Source of the DNA: JBGAHD01 sp044226395
GTDB lineage: Bacteria; Pseudomonadota; Gammaproteobacteria; Xanthomonadales; Ahniellaceae
Reading direction: 5' to 3'
DNA: 64,000 nt
Assembly: GCA_044226395.1 (NCBI GenBank)
Contig: JBGAHD010000001.1
Coordinates: forward strand, 682,001-746,000
Below, in pieces: positions 49,009-58,123 of the stretch. The notes beneath the pieces are model-generated. The model did not search any database. It was not told the origin of the DNA and saw nothing but the letters and a program-made list of their open reading frames with translations. Each line of letters opens with the position of its first letter. Position 1 is the stretch's first letter. Both the position numbers and the translations under genes were made by a program.

Positions 49009-51789
49009 ATGAACCTCCGTCGCCTGCGACTGCCATGCCTGACCCTGAGCTTGGCGTGCTTGCTATCGCCCACCGCGCAAGCCCTGAGCGCGGTCGTGGT
49101 CACCACGCCAAATGACGCCGGCGCCGGCAGTCTGCGCCAAGCCATCGTCGACGCGAACGCGAACCGCGACCTCACCGCCATCCAATTCGACATCGACAAA
49201 AACTCCTTCGGCCCCGGCCCCTGGACGATCCCATTGCAGTCCGAGCTTCCCGAGTTCACCGCGCCGGTGCGACTACTGGGCTTCAGTCAGCGCGGCGCGC
49301 TCGTCAGAACATCGCCGCTGGACTCGGAATACCGCATCGAGATCGATGACTCGGCGGTGGTCAGAACGACCGACAACATGGGCGCGACCCTGTCGTTCGC
49401 GCCGGGATCAATGGGCAGCGTCGTCAGCGGCCTGGCCTTCGTCGGCACCGCGTCGGGCCAACGCGATGCGGCCGCGATCCTCGTGGTCGCCGACGATGTC
49501 AGCGTTCAAGGCAATCGCTTCGGCATCGGCGCCGATGGTCGCTTGAGTCGCTACGACGGCATTCCTATCGGCACCGCGTGCGCGAATCGCGCGAAGATCG
49601 GCGGCGATCTGCCGTCCCAAGGCAATCTCATCGGCGGCAGTACGCGTGACGCGATCATGATCACGGGCGGCAGGCATCTGATCGCGAACAACTGGATTGG
49701 GTTCGAGGTCACCGGCGCGTCCTACCATCACAGCAACTTTGTCGATGGCGCCGGCATTCGTTCGGGCTCAATCGGTTGGGGTGCGCCTCGACGGTATTCG
49801 AGAACGTGCAGCGCGAGCGTGCAACAGGAATTCTGGGGCCTGCGTCAATCGACGATCCGCGCCAACTACATCTCCGCCACGCGTTTCGCGGCCATTGTCC
49901 TGGCGGGCGGCGCTACCACGTTCACCGAGTTCAACGAGATCAGCGGCAACAGCCTCGGCGATGATCTTTGGCTCAATGGCAATTCTCATGTCGACATCGG
50001 GGTTCAACTCACGCGTGGCGCGCGCAATAACACGGTGCGCGACAACTTGGTGGGTCTCGCTTACATCGGCATCGCGCTGGGCGAGGACTCGACCACGGCG
50101 CCGAACGACGCCGGCGCGGGCAATCTTCTCAGCGGCAATCGCTTCCGCGAAGTCTGGGAGCATGGCATTGGCCTCGATGGCGGTCAGCGATTCGCGCCAC
50201 TGGCGAACGATCCCGGCGATGGCGACCGCGGCGCCAACGAGCGCCAGAACAAGCCGGAACTGACCTCGGTCGATGGCGACTGGGTCCAAGGTCGACTCGA
50301 ATCCGTGCCGGGCAGAGTCTATCGCGTCGAGTTCTTTCATTCGGCGAGTTGCGAGGATGTTGCCTACTTCTGTCTGGAGCATTTCCTCGGCGCCACGCTC
50401 ATTGGCACCGACGGCAACGGCGCGGGCCATTTCGATGTGCGCTTTCAGGATCTGATCGGCGCGACGCTGCCCACCGCTGGCTTGCGAACCGGCGATCGCC
50501 TTTATGCGACCGCCACTGATGTGCTCACCAACAACACGTCGGAGCTGTCCGATGTCGCGCGGGTCAGGGCGCCGGCCGCCACCGCGATCACCGTCACTGC
50601 CTTGCCCACGCCGATCGCGGCGATGACGGGACCGGCGTCGATCACGATCGACGTGGGCTCGTCGTCAGCGCATCCCCCCACCGGCGAGGTCGTCCTGACG
50701 CTGATCACCGCGACAGGTCGCCGTCCGTTGGGACGCGCGACCTTGAATCAGGGCACGGCAACGATCTGGGCGCCAACCGAGACAGGCTCATTCTTCCCGC
50801 AAGCCGGACACTTCGATATCGAGGCCTACTATCTCGGCGACGCGTCACACCAGCAAAGCGCATCCGCGCTCCAGACCGTGATCGTGTTCCGACCAGCCGC
50901 CGCCTTACGCTCCGTCGAACTATCCAGCCCGCTGCGCCGTCATCTGGCCACGGGCGCGCTCGAGCGCTTCGACATCGCGCTCCAACAGTTCGTGCCCTTG
51001 CTCTCGCGTCCCTCGGCGAGCGTGATCGACAGCGAACGCCTGCAGACGTTTCCGCTCGACCTGACCTTGATCAACGATTCGGGCCAATGGCAGACGCTCG
51101 ACGGCGCGGGAGGCGTGACGTCCGTCGCGAGCTCGCTGATTCCAAGCGGCTTCGCCGTGATCGATTTGATCCAGGCCGATACTGATGCGCACGCCGACGC
51201 CCTGGTGCAAGACCCTGCAACGCGCGAATACGGCATCGTCATCAATGCGTTCACGGTCGAAGGCAATGTTCGCCGCTTCGTCTCCCTGCCTCGCGGTCCC
51301 GAGCGTGAGTATGCGACCAGCGGCGACTTCAACGGCGATGGCATGAGCGATCTGGTGTTTCGCGAGACCAGCAACGGCGCCGCCGTGATCCTGTCGCTCG
51401 TCGATGCGCAAGTGATCAGCGCCACCACGCTGGCGAGAACTGGCAATCAGCAGCCGGTGACGGCGGCGGACCTCAATGGCGACGGCTACGAAGATCTGAT
51501 CTGGCTCGACGGTGCTCGCGGCGACGTCACGGCGTCGATCATGAAGGAGGGCAACCCGATCCGCACGGCCATCGCCACTTTGCCACCCGGCATGTGGTCG
51601 ACGCCCGGCAGCGGCCACTTCGCGTTGCGTGGTAGCGCAGACTTTGGTCTTGGACATGTCGTGTTCTTCAACGCCGTCAAAGGCGAGGCCGTGGTCTGGC
51701 GCCATCCGCGCCTCATTGGCGGCGCGCTGACCGTAGTGCCCGACACCTTGTTCATCGACTTGGCGTACGGCGTGGAACGCTTGCGTTGA
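49009..51789 (+). CDS. Secreted beta-helix protein with C-terminal FG-GAP/VCBS-like repeats
   Basis: This is a 926-residue exported protein with a signal peptide at about 1-26 (LRLPCLTLSLACLLSPTAQA). The mature N-terminus VVVTTPNDAGAGSLRQAIVDANAN is the typical opening of CSLREA/polymorphic-outer-membrane-like beta helices. Asn-rich helix rungs follow (QGNRFGIGADG, RNNTVRDNLVGLAYIGIALG), then an Ig-like beta region. The FG-GAP-like repeats are GDFNGDGMSDLVF and ADLNGDGYEDLIW, with Asp/Asn loops that usually bind calcium. No GFE ending is present. It lies downstream of ECF/kinase module 2. It is probably surface-exposed or secreted; its function is unknown. Confidence 0.88.
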   Translation: MNLRRLRLPCLTLSLACLLSPTAQALSAVVVTTPNDAGAGSLRQAIVDANANRDLTAIQFDIDKNSFGPGPWTIPLQSELPEFTAPVRLLGFSQRGALVRTSPLDSEYRIEIDDSAVVRTTDNMGATLSFAPGSMGSVVSGLAFVGTASGQRDAAAILVVADDVSVQGNRFGIGADGRLSRYDGIPIGTACANRAKIGGDLPSQGNLIGGSTRDAIMITGGRHLIANNWIGFEVTGASYHHSNFVDGAGIRSGSIGWGAPRRYSRTCSASVQQEFWGLRQSTIRANYISATRFAAIVLAGGATTFTEFNEISGNSLGDDLWLNGNSHVDIGVQLTRGARNNTVRDNLVGLAYIGIALGEDSTTAPNDAGAGNLLSGNRFREVWEHGIGLDGGQRFAPLANDPGDGDRGANERQNKPELTSVDGDWVQGRLESVPGRVYRVEFFHSASCEDVAYFCLEHFLGATLIGTDGNGAGHFDVRFQDLIGATLPTAGLRTGDRLYATATDVLTNNTSELSDVARVRAPAATAITVTALPTPIAAMTGPASITIDVGSSSAHPPTGEVVLTLITATGRRPLGRATLNQGTATIWAPTETGSFFPQAGHFDIEAYYLGDASHQQSASALQTVIVFRPAAALRSVELSSPLRRHLATGALERFDIALQQFVPLLSRPSASVIDSERLQTFPLDLTLINDSGQWQTLDGAGGVTSVASSLIPSGFAVIDLIQADTDAHADALVQDPATREYGIVINAFTVEGNVRRFVSLPRGPEREYATSGDFNGDGMSDLVFRETSNGAAVILSLVDAQVISATTLARTGNQQPVTAADLNGDGYEDLIWLDGARGDVTASIMKEGNPIRTAIATLPPGMWSTPGSGHFALRGSADFGLGHVVFFNAVKGEAVVWRHPRLIGGALTVVPDTLFIDLAYGVERLR

Positions 51790-51832
51790 TCCTCGCTTGA
51801 TATTGCGCGACGAGCGCTGAAGGGAGCAAGTC

Positions 51833-52354
51833 ATGAAACCGATCAAACTGACGCTCGCCTTGATTCTCGCCGGGACAGGCACCGCCGTCGCGCAGACCGG
51901 CGTCGCCGAGTACCAGCAGATGCAAGCGCGGATGGAACAGGCGCAAGCTGATGCAAACCGACCCGGCGACGAGCGACTCGATTGCGCGGCGCTGGAGAAG
52001 GAGATGATCGGCGTCGCGACAGACCCCGCGCTCAAGGATCAGGTCGCGAAACTGGGCAAGCAGGCCGAAGACGATCGCGCGCGCATCGACGCGGGCATGA
52101 GCCAGATGTCGATCCAGACAGCCATGACCGTGTATGCCTCGCTGATGCCCGGTGGCGCGTGGGCTCAGCTGGGCGCGGCTCAGGCCAACATGCCGGCGCA
52201 GCGGACCGATACGAACCAACGCGTCGATCGCATCCGCGAGGACAGTCAGGCGATGATGCGTTTCCTGCCGCAGATCATGCGCGGTCAACGCGTGTTCGAA
52301 CTGGCGCAGCAGCGGCAATGCGCCTGGGTTATCGAGGGCATGAAGGCCCACTAG
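51833..52354 (+). CDS. Small exported protein of unknown function
   Basis: This is a 173-residue protein with a signal peptide (MKPIKLTLALILAGTGTAVA, cleaved before QTGVAEYQ). The remainder is mostly helical and Gln/Met/Ala-rich (EYQQMQARMEQAQADANR, EDDRARIDAGMSQMSIQTAM). Two cysteines, in LDCAALE and RQCAWVI, could form a disulfide. GGGAGC lies before the ATG. It follows the beta-helix protein by 43 bp and is probably in the same transcript. No family was recognised. Confidence 0.83.
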   Translation: MKPIKLTLALILAGTGTAVAQTGVAEYQQMQARMEQAQADANRPGDERLDCAALEKEMIGVATDPALKDQVAKLGKQAEDDRARIDAGMSQMSIQTAMTVYASLMPGGAWAQLGAAQANMPAQRTDTNQRVDRIREDSQAMMRFLPQIMRGQRVFELAQQRQCAWVIEGMKAH

Positions 52355-52389
52355 CCGCGCGCAGTGCGGAGTCCCGTCGGCGCGAACCA

Positions 52390-52433
52390 ATGCGCGGCGA
52401 CGACGAAACCAACGTCTCGTCGTCGCCGCGCAT
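52390..52433. terminator. 17-bp perfect hairpin between convergent genes
   Basis: ATGCGCGGCGACGACGA (52390-52406) is perfectly repeated in inverse at 52417-52433, with a 10-base loop. It separates the small exported protein from the convergent large exported protein and would serve both strands. There are no U tracts. Confidence 0.65.
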
Positions 52434-52441
52434 CAAGAAGG

Positions 52442-54715
52442 TCACGGGTTCTGAATGCGGATCGGAATCGGGTAGTACGCGCCGGAGAAATTGGCCGCGT
52501 CGAAGCGATAACCCACGTGCGCATAGCTCGGATGGCTCTTGAGCCCCGAGGGCGAAACCGCCTGCACGAACAACTCGTACTCGCCATTGGCGAACTGACG
52601 CGTGTCGAGGTTGAGGCGATAGCGGCCCTGCGGCGCGGGCGCGTCGACGGCGGTGTTGAGGGTCAAGACGACATCGCCCGGACCCGTCACGCCGACGCGA
52701 CGCAGGTAGACATCAATCTTGGCGATGCCGGCCGTGCCGCCGGTGCTCCACACCTCGTTGCTCTGCACCGGATGATGCATCAGCTGCGGCGCCCAGTTTG
52801 CCCAGGACGCATTGCCCACTTCGATATTGAGCGGCACCACGCCCGTGGCCGGCAACGATACGCGCGGATCGGCGTCGAGCAATTGCGCGTCGCCGACCTC
52901 GGCGTCGCCGACGAAGGTCAAGCGCGCGGGCGTGCCCAGGCGCGGCAGCTCCGCGTGCAGCGGGAAGTGATGGATGGCCTGCGGCTCGGTGTAGGCCGGC
53001 GCGCTGCCTTGCGGATACGACACTTCGACGTGCACGTTGAGAATGCCGGAGTTCTCCAGGAAGAACTTGAAGGTGTTGTCGCCCATCAGCAAGGGCGAAG
53101 CGCTGCCCTGGCGAATGTCGCCGATCTTCACGCGCGCGGTGTGCGGCACGCCCCAGCTGTTGGCATCGACATTGAGCGGCACGGTGTTGTTGCGCGGCTG
53201 CGGCGGCGTCAGGCGCGCGCCACCGTTGACCTCGATGTAGTCATTGGGGCCGACCGTGATGTAGGAATAGTCGCCCATCTGATACGTGTAGACGAGCCAG
53301 GCTTCCGCCGTCTGATTGGCCACGGTGGGCATCAGATTGTCGGGGATCTTGACCGTGAACACCGGGATCTCGCTATTGCCGCGCGAGGCCTTGCGATAGT
53401 CCGTGCCCTCGATGCGGGTCACGTAGTTGTGCACCTCGCGCGCGTCGACCACCGGGCCGTCGAAACCGAAGTTGTCCCAATGCAGCAGGAAATACGGCAC
53501 GTCGTCCTTGACCGTGTTGTAACCCAGGCCGAGCCACAGCGGCTCGTAGTCGCCGGCGGGCAGACTGTAAGGCGCGAAGTCCGCGTCGATCACCTGACGA
53601 CCGTCGATCAGCACGCGCACGTGCGACGTGCTCACGCGCACATCGAAGTTGCGTCGCACATTGGTGATCGCCTGACGGCCGACCGCTTCCATGTCGACAT
53701 CGGCGATCTTGTGCGAGGCGCCTTGCATGTCGACGATGCTGACGCTGAAGGACTGAAACTGCGAGCGCAAGCGCAAGATGCCGGCGGGCAGACCCAGCGC
53801 GCCTTCTTCATCGAAGAAGCTCGCATGGCCGGACAAATCGGTCGACATTGGGTTGAGATCGAGGTACCACACCGAGCGCGGACTCATGGGCGAGTCCATG
53901 TCGAACACGATGCGACGCTCGCCGCTGGCGGGAATGCGCACGCGCTGACGGAAACGCTGTGCGGTCTGCGCTTTGTCGCCAACGTTGTCGGCCTTGGTGC
54001 CGGTCAAAGTGTGCGCGTGGTACTGGTCATTGATGAAGAACAGATTGAAGCGCGGGTCAGTGGAGACCATGTTCGCGTTGTTCCACAAGCGCTCGTCGGC
54101 CGCGCCCAGCGGACGATTGAACTCATCGAACGAACTCATCGACGCGCGCAAGGCCGCCACGCGCGTGCCATCGCCACCATTGAACTGGATCTCGGCCGCC
54201 TGCGTGGTGATCGCGCCGCGCGCGCTCAAACGCTGCACGCGCACGCGATACAGGCGATCGTTGTCGAGCGGTTGAATCTGCACGCGCCGATTGGCCGTGA
54301 CCAGCCAACGCGCGCCGGGCGGCAGGTCGAGCGCCTTGCTCGTGACCGGCGACACCGGCGCGGTGAAGTGATCGGGATTGACGCAGGTCCCCGCGGCGTC
54401 ATTGCCGGCGATCGAGCGTGTCTTCTCCAGCGCGTTCGCCGTCACGGGCCACCACGTCACGAGAAACCCGGCGTCGTCATCGGGCGAGCCGGTCATGGTC
54501 CAGAACTGGCCCCAGGCGTTGTCGGCGTTGTAGTCCATTTCGATCGTGGCGACGCGATCGTCGCGCAGCACGCGCACGGTCGGCGCGGCCGGCAAGGTCG
54601 GCTCGAAGCCATTGGCGAAAAAGACTTCCGACTGCGCGGAAGCCGTCGTCGATACGACACTCGCCAGCGCGAGGACAAACAGCGGCGCGACGCGCGCCAT
54701 GAGCGAACGATCCAT
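52442..54715 (-). CDS. Large exported protein with an N-terminal FANGFE motif
   Basis: This is a 757-residue predicted periplasmic or surface protein. The signal peptide is about 1-27 (MARVAPLFVLALASVVSTTASA after MDRSL). Immediately after it comes SEVFFANGFE, the same short motif found at the C-terminus of the 43723 gene product. The body is beta-rich with long strands (FRQRVRIPASGERRIVFDMDS, SVSIVDMQG, HVEVSYPQG). The middle part resembles laminin-G/concanavalin-like folds by pattern only. AGGG is five bases before the ATG at 54715. It is convergent with the small exported gene. No enzymatic motif is recognised. Confidence 0.83.
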   Translation of the reverse strand: MDRSLMARVAPLFVLALASVVSTTASAQSEVFFANGFEPTLPAAPTVRVLRDDRVATIEMDYNADNAWGQFWTMTGSPDDDAGFLVTWWPVTANALEKTRSIAGNDAAGTCVNPDHFTAPVSPVTSKALDLPPGARWLVTANRRVQIQPLDNDRLYRVRVQRLSARGAITTQAAEIQFNGGDGTRVAALRASMSSFDEFNRPLGAADERLWNNANMVSTDPRFNLFFINDQYHAHTLTGTKADNVGDKAQTAQRFRQRVRIPASGERRIVFDMDSPMSPRSVWYLDLNPMSTDLSGHASFFDEEGALGLPAGILRLRSQFQSFSVSIVDMQGASHKIADVDMEAVGRQAITNVRRNFDVRVSTSHVRVLIDGRQVIDADFAPYSLPAGDYEPLWLGLGYNTVKDDVPYFLLHWDNFGFDGPVVDAREVHNYVTRIEGTDYRKASRGNSEIPVFTVKIPDNLMPTVANQTAEAWLVYTYQMGDYSYITVGPNDYIEVNGGARLTPPQPRNNTVPLNVDANSWGVPHTARVKIGDIRQGSASPLLMGDNTFKFFLENSGILNVHVEVSYPQGSAPAYTEPQAIHHFPLHAELPRLGTPARLTFVGDAEVGDAQLLDADPRVSLPATGVVPLNIEVGNASWANWAPQLMHHPVQSNEVWSTGGTAGIAKIDVYLRRVGVTGPGDVVLTLNTAVDAPAPQGRYRLNLDTRQFANGEYELFVQAVSPSGLKSHPSYAHVGYRFDAANFSGAYYPIPIRIQNP

Positions 54716-54794
54716 GATCCCTACCCCCAACCTGTGACAGCGCGAGACTAAGGAGGAAACCGGTGGACTTTTGTGATCGCCCCGGCAGTTTTAC

Positions 54795-56081
54795 TCAGCC
54801 CTCGCGCCAGTCCTTCCAGGCATCGCGGAACTCGTACCACCAGTACGTGGCCTGCGCGCCGAGGAAGCCGAAGGGCTTCCACGCGGGGGTGAAGTCGTAG
54901 CGCGCGTAGTCGAGATGGTCGCGGGCATTTTCCACGAGCGCGCGCGCGAGCACTTCGCCCGCGACCGCGGTGGTCGCCAAACCATGGCCGCCGAAGCCTT
55001 GCGCGCACCACAGCCCCGGCTCTAGTTCGGCGATCTGCGGCATTTGATGACGCGCATAGCTCATCAAGCCGCTCCACGCGAAATCCACGCGCGCATCAGC
55101 GAGGTCCGGGAATACGCGCAACAGATCGCGCTTGAGCAGCCGCGCGACCTGCGCCGGCGCGCGATCGAGAATCGAGATGCGTCCGCCCCAGAGCACGCGC
55201 GTATCGGCCAAGGGGCGGTAGTAGTCAAAGGCGAAGCGCGAGTCATACACCGCCGCGCGCGTGCCGGGAAAACAGGCGCGCAATTGCTCGCCGAGTGGCT
55301 CGGTGGCCATGACGTACGTCGCGATCGGCAGGATCGAGCGATCGATCGCGCGATGGAGCCCGGCGAGATAACCACCGCAAGCGAGCACCACGCGCTGGCA
55401 GCGCACGCTGCCACGCGCGGTTCGCACGCGCCAGCCGGCGCCCTCGCGCGTGATCGCGGTGACGGGCGAATGCTCGTGCACGCGCACGCCCAGCGTTTGC
55501 AAGGTTTCCGCCAGACCAATCGCATAGTTCAGCGGATGCAAGTGCAGCGCGTCGCGCTCCCACAGCGCGGCTGAATAGCGTGGCGAAGCAATCAGCCCTT
55601 CGAGCCGCGCCTTTTCGACGAACTCCCAACGCGTGTCGTAGTGACGCGCGAGCAAATCGGCACGGTCCTGCAACACGGCCGAGTCGCGAAACCAGTTCGT
55701 CCACAGCACGCCTTCGTCGACCGCATCGCAAGCGATCCGGTAGCGCGCCAAGCGCGAACGAATCAGGCCGACCGCGGCCACGCTGCGCGCGTAGACGCGT
55801 CGCGCGACCTCGGGCCCCAGTTGCGCGAGCAGACTGCCCTCGCCCAGCGAATAGCCCGCGAACACGAAACCACCGTTGCGACCCGAAGCACCATGACCGA
55901 CGGTGTTGGCTTCGAGCACGATAGTGTCGCGCGCGTCGCGCTCGGCCATGCTGAGCGCGGAGTTGAGTCCCGCGTAGCCGCCACCGACGATGCAGGTGCG
56001 CGTCTCGTGGTCGCCTTCCAGCGCATCGGACAAGCGATAGTCGCGCGCGGTCGCGCGATAGTAGGTCGGTGCCTCGCTCAT
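54795..56081 (-). CDS. FAD-dependent amine/amino-acid oxidoreductase (DAO family)
   Basis: This is a 428-residue flavoprotein of the DadA/PuuB-like DAO superfamily. The dinucleotide motif is CIVGGGYAGLNSALSMAERD at about residues 31-50, followed by GHGASGRNGGFVFAGYSLGEG, which is typical of gamma-glutamylputrescine oxidase-like enzymes. C-terminal FAD contacts are GLMSYARHQMPQI and GFGGHGLATTAVAGEVLA. It would oxidise an amine or D-/secondary amino acid with release of peroxide or electrons. It overlaps the upstream lyase gene (ATGA), so both may act on one substrate. The substrate is unknown. Confidence 0.87.
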   Translation of the reverse strand: MSEAPTYYRATARDYRLSDALEGDHETRTCIVGGGYAGLNSALSMAERDARDTIVLEANTVGHGASGRNGGFVFAGYSLGEGSLLAQLGPEVARRVYARSVAAVGLIRSRLARYRIACDAVDEGVLWTNWFRDSAVLQDRADLLARHYDTRWEFVEKARLEGLIASPRYSAALWERDALHLHPLNYAIGLAETLQTLGVRVHEHSPVTAITREGAGWRVRTARGSVRCQRVVLACGGYLAGLHRAIDRSILPIATYVMATEPLGEQLRACFPGTRAAVYDSRFAFDYYRPLADTRVLWGGRISILDRAPAQVARLLKRDLLRVFPDLADARVDFAWSGLMSYARHQMPQIAELEPGLWCAQGFGGHGLATTAVAGEVLARALVENARDHLDYARYDFTPAWKPFGFLGAQATYWWYEFRDAWKDWREG

Positions 56082-57238
56082 AGGCGACGCAGGGCGTTAT
56101 CGAGATCGGCGATCAGCACGTCGGCCGATTCGAGACCGATGGAGAAACGCACCAGATTCACGGGCACGCCGGCTTCGTGCTCGCGGCCGCGCCAGTCGCG
56201 CACGCCGGCGATGGGAAACGCCAGCGACTCATGACCGCCCCACGAGGCCGCCATCAGAAATCGCGTCAGGCCATCGCAGAAGCGTTCGATGCCATCCTGA
56301 TCGGTATCGAGTTCGATCGAAAACAAACCGCTGGGATGACGCAATTGCGCGCGCGTGAGTTCGGGTTGCGTGTAACTGGGACTTTGCGGGTAATACATCC
56401 GGCGCACGCGCGGCTGCGCTTCGAGAAAGGCCACGACTTCGGCCGTGGTCTCGGCGATCTGACGCAGACGCACGGGCAAGGTGCGCAGACCGCGCAAGGC
56501 CAACCAAGCCTCGTGCGGCGCGAGGATGGCGCCGAACGTCATGTAGGGCCCCGCGAAAATCGCGCGACAGATGGCTTCGCTGGCGCAAACCACGCCGAGC
56601 AGCACGTCGCTGTGACCGTTGAGATACTTCGTGCCCGAATGCGCGACGATGTCGATGCCCAGCGCCAGCGGCGATTGCCCGAGCGGTGTCGCATACGAGT
56701 TGTCGCACATCGTGACGATGCCGCGCGGTCGCGCGATCGCGGCGATGGCGGCGAGGTCCTGTTGCTCGAAGGTCAACGAGTTCGGACTCTCGAGCACGAT
56801 CATGCGCGTGTTGTCGCGAAGCGCGTCGGCGACGGCCTGAGTGTCGCGCGCATCGACGAAACTCGTCTCCACGCCGAAGCGCGGCAACAGCGCGCGCAAC
56901 AAAATCTTGGTCCAGCTGTAAGGCTTGGCCACGGCGACGATGTGATCGCCCTGGCGCACGTGCGCGACGATGGGGGCGGCCATCGCGGCCGCCCCGGAGC
57001 CGAACACCAGCGCGTCCTCGGCGCCTTCGAGCGCGGCGAGCTTCTTACGCAGGATGGCGTTGGTGGGATTGTTGCCGCGCGTGTAGACGTGATGGTCGTA
57101 TTCGGCGCCGAAGGCCTGGCGCATCGCCGCCACCGTGGGCATGGCGAACATGCCGGTCTGGTGGATCGGCGGCACGACGGCGTGATGGTAGTGCTCGCGT
57201 TCCTCGCCCAGCTGGTTGAGGATGTACGACAGGTCCAT
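56078..57238 (-). CDS. PLP-dependent trans-sulfuration enzyme (cystathionine gamma-synthase/lyase family)
   Basis: This is a 386-residue Cys/Met-metabolism PLP enzyme. The PLP lysine is K204 in HSGTKYLNGHSDVL. Also seen are YTRGNNPTNAILRKKLAALEG, SGAAAMAAPI and a C-terminal FSIGLESADVLIADL. Members cleave or form C-S bonds (cystathionine, homocysteine, methionine). The ATG at 57238 has GGAGG upstream; the longer frame overlaps galU. Its partner by gene overlap is a FAD amine oxidase, an unusual pairing, and it sits after galU in a cell-surface polysaccharide operon. The reaction type is uncertain. Confidence 0.87.
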   Translation of the reverse strand: MDLSYILNQLGEEREHYHHAVVPPIHQTGMFAMPTVAAMRQAFGAEYDHHVYTRGNNPTNAILRKKLAALEGAEDALVFGSGAAAMAAPIVAHVRQGDHIVAVAKPYSWTKILLRALLPRFGVETSFVDARDTQAVADALRDNTRMIVLESPNSLTFEQQDLAAIAAIARPRGIVTMCDNSYATPLGQSPLALGIDIVAHSGTKYLNGHSDVLLGVVCASEAICRAIFAGPYMTFGAILAPHEAWLALRGLRTLPVRLRQIAETTAEVVAFLEAQPRVRRMYYPQSPSYTQPELTRAQLRHPSGLFSIELDTDQDGIERFCDGLTRFLMAASWGGHESLAFPIAGVRDWRGREHEAGVPVNLVRFSIGLESADVLIADLDNALRRL

Positions 57239-57255
57239 CTCGCCTCCGCGCGCGC

Positions 57256-58113
57256 TCAGCTCAGCAAGCCGCGCACCATCGGCGCGAGTTCCTTGTCGTG
57301 CAGGGCGAAGTGAATGGTCGCCTGCACCACGCCCGCGCGATTGCCGCAATCGAAACGCTGGCCCTCGAAGCGATGGCAGTACATCGGTTCGAGCTTGACC
57401 AGTTCGGCCAGCGCGTCGGTGAGCTGGATCTCGCCACCGGCGCCGGGCTTCGTGTTCTCGAGCAACTGCATGGTGCGACCGCTCAACACGTAGCGGCCCA
57501 CGACCGCGAGCGTCGACGGCGCGACTTCGGGCTTGGGCTTCTCGACGAGCGCGCGGATGCGGCCGTGCGTGTCATCGACCGGTTCGGCCGAGACGATGCC
57601 GTAGCGATGTGTGTGCTCGCGCGGCACTTCCTCGACCGCGATCATCGAGCCGCCGAATTTTTCGGACGACGCGACCATTTGCGCCAAGGCGCCCTGCCCC
57701 GCGCTCCAGATCAAATCATCCGGCAGCAACACCGCGAAGGGTTCGTCGCCGACCACGGGCCGCGCGCACAGCACGGCGTGGCCCAGACCCAGGGCCTCCG
57801 ACTGCGTGACGAACACCGGCTTGACGTGCGCGGGCAGCACTTCGCGCGCGATCTTGAGCAGATCTTCCTTGCCGGCGCGCTCCAGGCGCGATTCCAATTC
57901 GAAGGCGCGATCGAGATGATCGGCGATGGCGTGCTTGTAGCGATTGACCACGAAGATCAGCGTGTCGCAACCGGCTTCCACCGCTTCGTCGATGGCGTAC
58001 TGTAGCAGCGGGCGATCGATGATCGGCAGCAGTTCCTTCGGCACTACCTTGGACGCCGGCAACAGACGCGTGCCGAGACCGGCCACGGGAAATACGGCCT
58101 TGCGAATTTTCAT
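57256..58113 (-). CDS. galU: UTP-glucose-1-phosphate uridylyltransferase
   Basis: GalU makes UDP-glucose for LPS, exopolysaccharide and glycolipid synthesis. The 285-residue protein has the canonical PVAGLGTRLLPASKVVPKELLPI near its start, YAIDEAVEAGCDTLIFV, and LVEKPKPEVAPSTLAVVGRYVL. The ATG at 58113 follows the dehydratase stop by ten bases; an upstream in-frame start lies inside that gene. It provides the nucleotide sugar for the surface-glycan genes just upstream. Confidence 0.97.
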   Translation of the reverse strand: MKIRKAVFPVAGLGTRLLPASKVVPKELLPIIDRPLLQYAIDEAVEAGCDTLIFVVNRYKHAIADHLDRAFELESRLERAGKEDLLKIAREVLPAHVKPVFVTQSEALGLGHAVLCARPVVGDEPFAVLLPDDLIWSAGQGALAQMVASSEKFGGSMIAVEEVPREHTHRYGIVSAEPVDDTHGRIRALVEKPKPEVAPSTLAVVGRYVLSGRTMQLLENTKPGAGGEIQLTDALAELVKLEPMYCHRFEGQRFDCGNRAGVVQATIHFALHDKELAPMVRGLLS

Positions 58114-58123
58114 GCGGAGGACT

